From Agelas oroides (lineage: Eukaryota; Porifera; Demospongiae; Agelasida; Agelasidae): a stretch of 64,000 nucleotides of DNA. This document shows positions 11,701 to 23,700 of the stretch, piece after piece (position 1 is the stretch's first letter; each line of letters begins with the position of its first letter). The position numbers and the translations under genes are program-made. The notes beneath the pieces are model-generated. The model ran no database searches. It saw nothing but the letters and a program-made list of their open reading frames with translations, and was not told the origin of the DNA. The DNA lies in assembly GCA_949130485.1 (NCBI GenBank), contig OX422187.1, forward strand, positions 7,514,205 through 7,578,204. Reading direction: 5' to 3'.

Positions 11701-14700
11701 GTGGCCTGGGTACGAGGCTAGGTTATTCATCATACTGACAGTGCTACCGTGACGGTGGGGCACCGGGGCCTCGTGCCCCTGGGCCCAATGTTTCAGATGT
11801 ATGCCAAGCCCATGATGGAAGTGCCAAGCTCATGATGCAAGTGGACCATAGCTACGTATGTCTGTTAGTAGCGGAGTTGGGCCTCTATTAGTCTACAAAT
11901 AAAAGCAAACTTAACGCAGTTGGACTCGTCAACACCAACTACAAGCCAATGTCATGTTATAGTGTTGTGCCCAGGTCTTGATTAGGACCATTTCTTTGGT
12001 ACAATGATGACAGAAGGCTGCGATAGGTACACACATTTCAGTTACGAAGAATCTGCGCTAAGTGGTATTAAATCCATCTTCATATTCTTGTGTACTGAAT
12101 CAAAATTCTGCTTGTCAAAAAAAGCAATTTGCAAGGGCATGCTGGAGATTCCCTAGTTACTGTGTGTACTAAGTTTGTGTATGACCTTAGTATTTTTGTA
12201 ATGGGTTTATCATACCTGCCCTGTTGAGTCTGATACCATTTCAATTTGAGCCACAAACTGCAGTCAGCTACAGCTACAGTGTTGCACACCTATTGCTGAA
12301 TTGAAGCTCAACGCTTGGATTGTAATAATACTAGAATCCTAGTATGTAAGTGCCCAATTAGCAATGTGGTCAATGCTAAATTTGGTGACCAGCTGTAGCA
12401 CTGACCACAAGGATACAACAAATTTGTGGTCCTGAATCAATGTGCATTTGATCCACCCAGACAACATGACACAAGGGTCAGAGTCCACAGAATTGTTGCA
12501 TAGGTGTAGGAAAAATTTTGATTGGGAGTGGGGAGTTGGGGTCGAGCACAGAATGTGAGACGGAGAGATGTGGGCAACGGGAAAACACAAAAATACGGGA
12601 ATGGAAATAAGAACGGGAACAGAAACGAGAACGGGGACGGAAATGGGAATGGAAAGAGCCAAAAGATGTGGCGAGCCTGACCCAGTCCCGTGGCCATACT
12701 GTCGCCGCGAGTCTCAGATATGCATGAACTAGTACCACATTGGGTACATTCTTCAATCCATAAACTTATAAACTAGGTAAGGGGCCCTAATTTGGGACAC
12801 TTTTTCAGCTCTTTGCTTGCCAATTAACAGCATGTCGCTAGGTAAGTAGCACAATAGACCTGTACGTATACTTCAGGCATCGTACTTTTTGCATTCCAAG
12901 TTGTCCAAAGTCTGCAGGATACCCGGAGCGACTTTGTTCACATGTTCACATAGCAAAATTTTGGGGGAGGGGGGGTGTGTGCCTAATTCGGGACCGTGAC
13001 TTCCGTAAATTGACTGATTCCACACAGGACTGCCTGTTCTGAGGTCCAGAGGGGTTTAAAAACGTTTTCTAGCGAAGCAGTCAAGTATATAAATGTGTAT
13101 AAAATAACTTCCTCGAATCCAGTGAGATGGGTTAAATTATGCATCAGTGTACATGTTGAAGCCCCAAAGCCTGCTGAGGAAGCAACTGACAATACCGTAC
13201 AATGATTTTCTGCACTCCTTCACCAATTACTGCACTGACAGCAGGTCTACCTGCTCCAAATTTAGCATACTTTTTAGCTATATGCGGCGCCAATAGACAG
13301 TAGTATTGGGTATGCCAAACCACTCTGCTGCCAACCTACTTGCTTTACAAAGCTTTCTGGGACACTGCTGCTCTTTGCTGTTTCGCCTGTACTTGACTCG
13401 ACAGCCTTGGTTACTATTTCACCGGCTAGATATGAATATTTGTGCGAAAAGCCCTCCAAATTGTTTAACACGGGTAGTAGACTCTAATAGGTGGAGCCAG
13501 CATTCCGAAAATCGATGCGAAGCTGCTGTAGGAGATACTCTATACTTGTACTAAACATTGTTCGACTACAGTTGAGAGCTGCCTGGAAAAATGGTGAGAA
13601 ATAATTTGGAAGTGTCCCGAATTAGGACCCCTGTTCCGAATTAGGGCCCGTTACCTACTTACCAGGGAGATATGGCCGCTTTGACATTGTGGGACCACGA
13701 GTAGTTGTGTATCGACTAAGTAGTGGATGTGGAACTTGTACTGTTGGACACAGCAAGGACATGCAAAAGACTTGGCAGGGAGGTGTACATTATGCCGGCA
13801 TCATAATTAGTAGCCTTGAGCAAATGAGCATATTTCTTAAAACCCGGAGCATAATACGTAAAATTTAGAGCATAATTGGGCGAGCGTGAGCGAGCCCCAC
13901 ACTTGTGAGTTTTTCATCGAATATTATTATTATTATTATTACTAGGGGAATGTAGAACATTGTGGGGCGAGCGTGAGCAAGCCAGCACACAGCTACTCTG
14001 TTTGTTGCAGTCAAGGGGCTGCTCACTCCTTGAAATCTCGTATGCTTCTGGTTGAAATCTTTGGAAATCTTGACTGAAATCTCGAAATCTTCGCCGAAAT
14101 CTGAAATCTGAAATCTCATAACTCTCCGTAATCTTGTAATCTAAGTCAGCGTACGTCCGTTTTTGGTGATCGCGTTATTACTACACGAGCTAGTTTCGTG
14201 CCCCGCCCGCGTGCGCCTCGGTGGGGTCTGGGGCCGGGGACGAGACTAGACTAACATGCAAGCAGCCAAAAATGAGTGAACTGCTATTGAGGCCAGACAC
14301 TGAGTGTTGAGAGCTAAGCGAACATTATGTGTGATTGATGCGATGAGTGACAAAGATAGATACTGTCTATCTGTAGTAACGACATACTGCTTGTACATAT
14401 AGACTATGTAAATACCTATGTTGTAAGTTCCTTGTACATTGTCTGTGGTCAATCTGCATGCATGCATGTAAATGCCTATGACCTGCTTGTACATTGTGTC
14501 TGTATCGCCCATACACGAAATCTAGTGTTTTGATGAATGTATACGTTCCTGCCACTGTGTCAATCTGCATGTATGCAGTAAATAATCACATCATCCTGAA
14601 ATTCTGAATCAGTATGTCAAAATCTGCACTGGAATCTGGAAATCTTGCAAAAATCTTCATTGAAATCTGGAAATCTTGTTCGTTGAAATCTGGAAATCTT

Positions 14701-17700
14701 ACGTGAAATCTTGAAATCTTCATGAAATCTTGAAATCTTTCTGGAAATCCGGAAATCTTACATGAAATCTTGAAATCTCCATGAAATCTTGAAATCTTTC
14801 CAGAAATCCGGAAATCTTCAGCGAAATCCCAAGATTTCGAAATCTCGTACAGAATTTTTTCAGTGATCAACCCCTCGGTTGCAGTTATAGGCTAAGTCAG
14901 AACACAGTCTGGCATGCATAGTCCTTCAGGACTTGAGGCATCTTTGAGAAAGAGTAGCCACACATCAGCTATGGAGCAACGTCTCTGCCGCCTACTGTGT
15001 TCGGTAAGCTGCATGAGCCTTTCTACACACTGACTGTTAGCCCTTGTACACTTACTGAGTAGGTGTTACACTCCAGCTGCCTATCCCGAATGTCGCCGCC
15101 AAAACACAACTGCCATCTCTCGTACAATAGGTGTGCACGTTCCGGGTGAAATTTTTTTTTGGACGAGGTTCGAGAACTTAGTCGCAGAACGACGGAAAAT
15201 TAATGACAGGGTTGTACCCATTCTGGTAGCTGTACTTAATTGGAATGACGTAATATGCCTGTCAAGATCCGAGAAAGTCGCTGAGTTTGCCCGGTGTGTT
15301 GTTCCTTGACGTCTGAAGTTGACAAGACTGTCAAAAGTCATGATTTACCCACACAAAGTGAGAGGTTGAACTTTTCTATCGTACCGCTTTCAAGGCCTGC
15401 TGATAATTTACTTACTAAATACAGCACTGAAATGTTGGGTCTGTTGCCTTTGGCTTCCATCCAACTATCTGGCATGCACTATTTTGTATGGCATAGCTAC
15501 CATTTGGCGTCAATACTTGATTTTAGCATTGTCATTTTACTCTGCGATCTGAACTCTTGGAATCAACTGTTTTCTAAGCATCAATAATCAGGAAAGATTG
15601 ACCAGTCTGTAGTGTTAAACATCATGGGTTAAAGAGACTTTGAATGTTAAGTAAATGTTTATGAGGTTTGATGTTGCTGGTGGATCACACATTACGATGA
15701 AGAACCAAATCATTCAAGTCATCACAGTGTGTAAGAGAGGAACCTAATAGCAGAAGTATCACAATTGCACAGCAAATGTTAGTTTTGATCAGCAGAATTA
15801 ACATATTTCTAGAAATTGATATGGCATTTTCATTGGCTAAATTCATCATGTCACAAACATAAATGAGATGAGAATTTAAGAGCCATTTCATATTACCGAA
15901 TGACGTCATTCAGCTGACCAATGCAACTGCTTCTGTAAGATTGTGATAGCTCTGCTTTTATGTTCCCTGTTTACATGCTGCAACTTTTGGTAGGAATTGT
16001 TTGGTAAACGAAGTTGGTTGATGTTTTAACCTACAGTATGATGTACAAAATAGTGCATGCCAGTTGCTCTATGAGGGAACGCAAAGCAACACACCCAACA
16101 GTCTCACAGTAGTAATAGTATCATTTTGGCAGCCAGAATTTAGATAGGAAAGTTGTATTTTAAATGTCTCTAAGTCTAACCTCGTCTAATCTCTCACTTT
16201 GTGTGGATGAATCATGACTTTTGACCCACCTTGAGATGGGCAAAGAACAACACACTGGGTATTCACACGCAGCCAGCGACTTTTTCTGATCTTCACAGGC
16301 ATATTACCTACCAGAATGGGTACAACCCTGTCATTAACTTTCCATCATTTTGTACGAAAATGTTACTTACACTCTGCATGCGGCTGTCGCGCTAAATTAC
16401 AGCATCAAGAATATACGGAACGACGTACGACAGAAAATAATAATAATTGGGGCGAGCGTGAGCGAGCCCCTCTCTAGTGAGTTCTATTGCAATTTTTCAT
16501 ATATTACTAGGAGAATGTAGAACATTGTGGGGTGAGCGTGAGCAAGCAATACATTATATCAAAGGCTTTTCAGTCAAGTGTCAGATCACAGCACATAGGT
16601 GGCGTAGCATGTAGCTGAACAAAGCTTGTCACTCTACTCTCTACAAAAGTGCTTAACAGCTTAGAGAAGATGGTTACAGAGACTAGCTTGTCATGGGGTG
16701 GTACCATACAATGCAGCCATTAGTGCATCTACTCTGGCTAACTGTAGGCTAAGTCCTAAAACACAGCCTGGCTTGTCGCGCATAGTCCTTACTTGAGGCA
16801 TCTTAGAGATATAGCAGATGGGGTTCGCCATCCATCAGCCATGGATAGAAGGAGGGTCTCTGCCGCTTTCTGCTTTAAACCTCTCTACACAACTGTTTAC
16901 ATACAGTAGATGTATACTCAAACTGCTCACGCTCGATCCAGCTACCTATCCTGGATGTCGCTGCAAACACAACTTCTATATAGGCTATCCTTTGTTCAAT
17001 AAGTGCGCACGCTCCGGCTGCAATTCCTGGCTGTCTTCATAAGCGTCATCTTTCAAAGTCACCTTGGAGCTAACTGGCTGCTAAGTTGTTACGAAAATCT
17101 TATTAAGGTCCGCATGCGGCCCGCGGCTATCGCGTTAAATTACAGCGTCAAGAATATACGGAACGACGTATGTCGATTCAACTCACTAGTGTGGGGCTCG
17201 CTCACGCTCGCCCAATTACTAGGGGAATGTAGAACATTGTGGGGCGAGCGTGAGCGAGCAAGTCAGTGGGTTGGCAAGTTAACGCTTCACCAGTGTATTA
17301 CCAGCATGCGTGACAAGGTTTCTCACTCTCTCACGGTCTGTTTTATTATCATCAATGAAGGAATACCTGGAATACCTTGCCAATTATATGGAGAGGTACC
17401 ACACATTGGAACCATTCGTCTTGCCTAAGCAGCTACTCACACTGGGTTCTAATGTTTACACACTAAAAGGCAGAGACAGCTACTGCTGACCTCTGTCTTC
17501 TGTGAACACACTCGCGAGGCTCACTTGGTCGAGACGGGCCTCTCTCTGGTCCGAAGTCTCATGGGTCAATCTCCTTTGCCTCGTGAGGCTCACTTGCTCG
17601 ATCCGGGCCTCTCTCTGGTCTGGAGTTTCCGACGCTGATCGCTCTCTCCTCTGATCCAAGATCCTCTCCCGCTCGGCAGCAGACCACGAAGCACGACGAG

Positions 17701-20700
17701 CTCTATCCCTTACTCTCCGTCTCGCTAACCGTGTCTCCCTTTGTTGAGCGCTTTCAGCAGCGCGACGGTCCCTATCGCGTTGGTTTCTACGCCTCAGCCT
17801 TTCTCTTCTTTCATCGCGTTCCATAATTGAGTCGTACCTAAAGCGTTTTCCTGACTTTAAAAATGTAGCTAGCTAGCTGTATCAAACATGTGGGAATATT
17901 GCATCACGCACAAATAGGGCAGAATGTATATACGGAATCCGCACGTACCAAACAAACATATATATATATAGACAATTTTCCGTTTTCACCACAAGTGTGG
18001 GGGTCGCTGCGCTCGCCCCAATGGACAACTTTACTGTAAGCAAAAGAATGTTGATGAAATGTAATTGCTACATGACGTCACATCCGGAGTACGTACGCTG
18101 CTGCTCTGGAGTACTTTTTCAATGAAGTCTGTACTCAACATTGGTGAGTTCGAAATTCGCGCTCTGGCTAGCTCTACCGTATTTTCTAATAAAACGATTG
18201 CAAATCAGTTAAGCGCACGTGTCTAACCCTTTTTGTGAATGAACGAAGGTGCTATCTTGCTTTGTTGTGGAGAACCTGCTGGTTGAAGTTGGCTTACGGC
18301 ATCGCGCATTATCGGTACGTATTTACTTACCTGCCACCTGAACTCACCGCTCAAAGATATAGTTCAGCTTCCAATGATGCCTGCAGACCACGGCAGCGTG
18401 CTACAAGACAGCGTGCCAAGTGTAAGTTGTGGGTCATTTCGTACATCAGCGTTGGAAAAATGCCGGCTGCAGACGCGATGATGATCCTTGATGACAGTCC
18501 TGAAGGCCTAGCGCTTCAATCCATCACTACCATTTAGCTTCGTCTTGAGGAAAGCGGTGCATAGACCGTGACTCTCTTGTCTTCCGCTCGAGTATTCCCG
18601 CAAACAACGCACGTACCTCCGGGCATAATGGCAGCACCACAACTTCACAACCGAGCAAGATAGCACCTTTGTTCTTTCACAACAAGGATTAGACACGTGC
18701 ACTTAACTGATTTGCAATCGTTTTAAAACGGTACAGCTAGCCAGCGCGCGAATTTCGAACTCAGATGTACTCCGGATGTGACGTCACGTACAATTACAAA
18801 TAATTGAATACCTGAAGTCTTAAAATAAAGTGGTCTATTACTAGGGGAATGCAGTGCATTGTGGGGCGAGCATGAGGGAGTTGTATGGTGAATTAGTGTT
18901 CCATAGCGCTACCTTTTCCCACTTGCATACATCTCACATAACAATAGTCTCATTCCCAGGTCTTCCCCACCTCCAACTGTAGCCTAGGTGAAGAACACCT
19001 GGGGAAGAGGCTATGTAGGATATCAAATGTATGCTGGTGTTTGTGGAGCAATATAACTTGGGTATGTACTAATCTTGGGTTCATTGTACACACTCTGTGT
19101 CATTACTGTGAAATGGTAGCTACTGCTGCAGGCAACAAGGTCTCAAAGCATTTGGAGGTGGCTTGAACGGTTGCAAGTTGAGGATGAGGGTTCAACATCT
19201 TTGTACGAACAAATATATTCCGTTGGTTTCCTGTGTTTCCAACTTATTCACATCTTGGCACTGTCTCCTCAAGTCACAGTCTTTGCTTTGATATTTGCTG
19301 AGCACATACAGCTGTGGAATCAGGATTCTCTCAGCTTTAGTATGGGGTGTGGAGTCAGGTTGGTGCCAGGGCCGTAGGAAGCGGTCCGGCCAGTCAGGCC
19401 ATGGCCGGGCCACTTTTTTAGTCGTTTTTTAATTAAATGCAGGTAGCGTGCGATAATCTGCAATGGTGTCGCCATCTCTGCCATCCCTTCCTGAGGTTGA
19501 CGAAAGGCCGAACCAACCAATGCATTTCAAGTTTCCAAAGTGTCAGTTTGGACAAACTAAAGTTGTGAATCGCTCGTTTCAGTACTAGTGGTTCGAGAAG
19601 TGGCGTTGGATTCACTACGATGAGTCTCGTGACCTGGCATTTTGCCACACGTGCGTTATGGCGATGAAGACAGGAAAGATGAAAAGCGTTGGAAACGTTG
19701 ACTCAGCGTTCGTTTTCCGTAGGTATAGTAACTGGAAAGCTCTGAGGAGAGTAAAAACATACCTGCGAACAACAATGAACCAAGCTTGTCTCAACAGCTC
19801 AATGACTCTCCACATACACAAGGACAAGACTGACAACTTACCGCTAGATACCTGTGTAAATGACTTCGTGGCTGGCAATGAGCACAGGCTTACATTGTTT
19901 GGAACTTTCTAAATTCAGAGAACACTGCTGTCTACATTAGCTTATGTGTTTTTTGTATTGCAGTGTCTATAACTGGAACCGCTGACGATTTTTAGTCAGT
20001 AAAATCAGTTGGTGCATCTGATTGAAGTTTAGAAGCAGTTTTGCCTCAAAGCAATCTAGGAGGGTGGGGGTGGGGGGGGACGTGCATGCATATGCTTCGT
20101 GCACTAACAATCTTTCCCGTGGGAGCCTGACCATTCAAATATTGCTTCCTACGGCCCTGGGTGCGGACTACACTGTCAGCCCTTTTCCAGAGTACAATTA
20201 CTGGAGCTGTGGTATGGGGTTTTAGAAGCTGTTCTGTAGCTGTTGCTCACTAGGGTTATTTGGTCGAGTCACGCGGACCTCTCCGGTTCGGATCCTCACA
20301 AGCTAATCGCTCTGTCTTTAATACACTGAGCACTCCCCGTTGGCGGCAGTGTCACACAGCACGTTAATAATCAGTCTCCGTCTTGCTAGTTGTGCCTCCA
20401 TTTCCTCACCGTTTTCAAGTCCCTGTTACGTTGGTTCCCACTGTTCAGCCTTTCTGTCCTGCTAGTCTTGTCTCTTGAGCAACAGTGGTCAACATGCAAT
20501 GTGGAAATATTGCATCATAGGGCAGGATGTATATATACGGAATATGCACGTACCAAACATATATATATATTTGTATCATGGGAAGCCATAAGATGAAAGG
20601 CATTAAGGGTAATATTACCTGAAGAGCCCAATTTGGAGGGAAATATAAGCCAATTAGGAGGGAAATATTGATATTTCCCTCCCTGAGCCTGAGGTACAAA

Positions 20701-23700
20701 ATCACTATAATTCACAAACACAAGCAGTATGCAGTAGCTACCAAAACAGTCAGTCAGTATTCCACATTGCCTACCACAGTTTGCCTTCCGCTTGAAATGC
20801 AACTCCTTTACGGTCGACAAACTTTGAAACACCCCTTCTTCTGTTGCAGAATATGCGGGATGGCATGTACGTCACTCAACACCGACCCTTTGTGATCGGG
20901 AGAAACTTCAGACCACCGAAGCGCATAGTTCTGGGAAGATAGGGCTGTCCAATGTGTTTTCTGATCGCAGTGAAGATCCTGAAAGCCAGTAGTTGAGCCT
21001 CTACAGTCGGGATTTTACGTGAGATATTGCAGTGACTATCGCAAATCAAAGCAGCCCCAATTCTTGAACCCCTCCATTCTGCAAACAGTGCGAATGCCCA
21101 AGCACTGCTTCAGTGTAATCGGCACTGCTTCAGTGTAATCGGCACTGAACATTTCGAAAGAACTGTCGTATTTTCATTGCTAGGGGGCTTCAATGGAGTC
21201 CCAGAAGCTCGTAATGTCTTGACCTTTTGTTCTGCGGCTAAAAGTCAGCAGAATCGGGATATACGTTCTCTTTTCAGCCACAAAATCTAGCTACGTGAAC
21301 TATACGTACACAGCTTAGCTACTATCAAATTTCCAATTAGTAGTCATTTACGTCATAGTGTTGCTTAGAAACACTTAGCAACCATGATACAAGCATATTA
21401 GAACATGCCTACTGGCGGGCTTTTATCGATGAATACACTCAGCACTATTCAATAATCCCTCGGGCTCCGCCCTCGGGATTATTGAATAGTGCTTCGTGTA
21501 TTCCCGATAAAGCCCCAGTAGGCATGTTCTAACTATAACATATATTTAACTCTGGTCGCCCCTAAGGTAGTGGGTTGACCACTCTAGTGCTCGTTAGCAC
21601 ACTAACCTTTGGCGGGAGCCGGGCCGGCGTACGCGCAACTGCTGGTCACGTGTGTATCCCTGCATGCGATTCCCAGATGTGATATTATGTTCTATGCGAG
21701 CATGCATATCGCTGGGCGCCTGGGCAGTATAGTGTAGCATGCATGCAGCTGCATCAGTCACGTGACTCTGATCCTTGGCGTGTGTTTTTGGGGGGAATCC
21801 CGACCGAGGACGCCTGGGATCCGAGTGCCAGCCCAGCCATCACATCTGGCTAGATGGAGAAATTACAGAGTTAACCCCGTGCAGAGTGGTTGAAGGGGAG
21901 GATGGAGGGTAGACAACCAGGCGACGCTGGCAACAACAGTCACGACTGTTCTGGTCACTTCCGTCGAGCACGTGCTCATTCGTGCCACTGCCCATGCCCT
22001 ATGCACTAACAGGTAGGTGGGGCTCCTTGCCCTCTGTTCAGGCTAAGATGCGGAAGTTTCATGCAGAGATTGCTGCATTGGAAATGCAGAAATGTACTAC
22101 ATGCTCGGAGCGGTTCCCAGGCCTTCAGCTTCGCTCACACTCTACTGCACGCACTTGCGCATCCATCGCATTCGAGCTCATGCTCGCCCCCACAATGCTG
22201 TGCATTCACCTAGTTGGGGCGAGCGCAGCGAGCCCCACTCTTGTGGTGAAAACGGATTTATTTATGTAATTATATGTTTATATGGTACGTGCGTATTCCG
22301 TATATATACATCCTGCCTCATTTGTGCGCGATGCAATATTTCCACATTGCAAGTTAGTTCATGTAACCACTGTTGCTCAAGGGACAAGACTAGCAGGACA
22401 GAAAGGCTGAACAGTGGGGACCAACGTCACAGGGACTTGAAAAAGGCGAGGAAAGGAGGCACGACTAGCAAGACGGAAGCTGATTATTAACGTGCTGCGT
22501 GACACTGCCGCCAACCGGGAGTGTTCTGTGTAAGACAGAGTGATTAGCTTGAGGACCCGAACCAGAGAGGTCTGTGTGACTTGACCGAACAACCCTCGTT
22601 AGCAACAGCTACAGAAGAGCTTCTAAAACCCCATACCACAACTCCAGTAATTGTGCTCTGGAAAAGGGCTGGCAATAGTCTACACCACCCTGACTCTATA
22701 CCCATACCTGAGAGAATTCTGATCCCATGCACAGCTGTATGGTCTCAGCAAATATCCGTGCACTATACACCGTGAATTGAGGAGACAGTGCATGCCAAGA
22801 TGTGAATAAGTTGGAGGCACAGGAAAACAACGGAATATACTTGTTCGTATCAAGATGTTGAACCCTCATCCTTGCAACTCTTCAAGCCACCTCCAAATGT
22901 TTTGAGACCTTGTTGCATGCAGCATTTCACAGTAATGACACAGAGAGTGTACAACGAACCCAAGATTAGCACAACACAAGTTATATTGCCCCACAAACAC
23001 CGGGATACATTTGATATCCTATATAGCCTGTTCCCCAGGTGTTCTCCTGTAGTTTTACAAGCTACAGTTGGAGGTGGGGAAGTCCTGGGAATGAGACATA
23101 TATGCAAGTGGGAAAAGGTAGTGTATATGGAACGCTACTGCACCATATAACTCCCTCACGCTCGCCCCACAATGCACTGCATTCCCCTGGTATATATATA
23201 TATATGAAATTGCAATAGAACTCACTAGTGTGGGGCTCGCTCACGCTCGCCCCAATTATCTGTCGTACGTTGTTCCGTATGTTTTTGACGCTGTAATTTA
23301 ACGCGATAGCCGCGGGCTGCGTGCGGACCGTAAGTAAGATTTTCGTACAACTTGGCAGCCAGCTTAGGCAGCTAGCAACTAAGGCTAGCTCCAGGGTGAG
23401 CTTGAATGGCGATACTTATGAAAGATAGCCAGGAAGGACAGTTGGAGCTTGCGTACCTGTTTTACAGTAGCGACATCGGAATAGGCAGCTGGAGCGTGAG
23501 TACCTACCGTATGTCTATGTGTAGCATACAAGTGCTAGACAGACTGAACACAGAAGGCGGCATGCAGAGACCCTGCTTCACGGCTGATGCATGGCTACCC
23601 CCATCTGCGGTTTCTCTAAGATGCCTCAAGTAAGGACTACGCAATACAAGCCAGGCTGTGTTTAGACATAGCCTAGAGTTAGCCAGACTGAGTAGCTGCT

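Larger units (their letters stand above)
13941..16490 (-). mobile_element. Helitron-like element copy 1 (minus orientation), interrupted
   Basis: The 3' terminus, reverse-complemented, is ACAATGTTCTACATTCCCCT then AG followed by T. It has a short AATGT/ACATT hairpin just before CTAG, as in Helitron-type 3' ends. The body resembles 16560-17180 and the reverse complement of 23260-24120. The 5' tip is the near-palindrome ggggcgagcgtgagcgagcc at 16449-16470. The copy is interrupted by a GAAATCT array (14030-14860) and a long-TIR insertion (15190-16347). No coding capacity was recognised. Confidence 0.55.
18841..20580 (-). mobile_element. Helitron-like element copy 4 (minus), interrupted by a hAT-like insertion
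   Basis: The 3' end at 18841 reads, reverse-complemented, AATGCACTGCATTCCCCTAG. Its hairpin is AATGC/GCATT, so both sides differ from AATGT/ACATT in copies 1-3. The body 18890-19366 plus 20165-20575 is the reverse complement of 22280-23150. The hAT-like element 19367-20159 splits it. The 5' tip is truncated near 20580. The 20230-20470 part is a decayed version of the Arg-rich ORF. Confidence 0.65.

Noticed and set aside
12437-12756. Three overlapping minus-strand ORFs rich in Phe, Pro and Ser
   Set aside because: They arise from a degenerate GGRAAY tract and have no domain or splice context.
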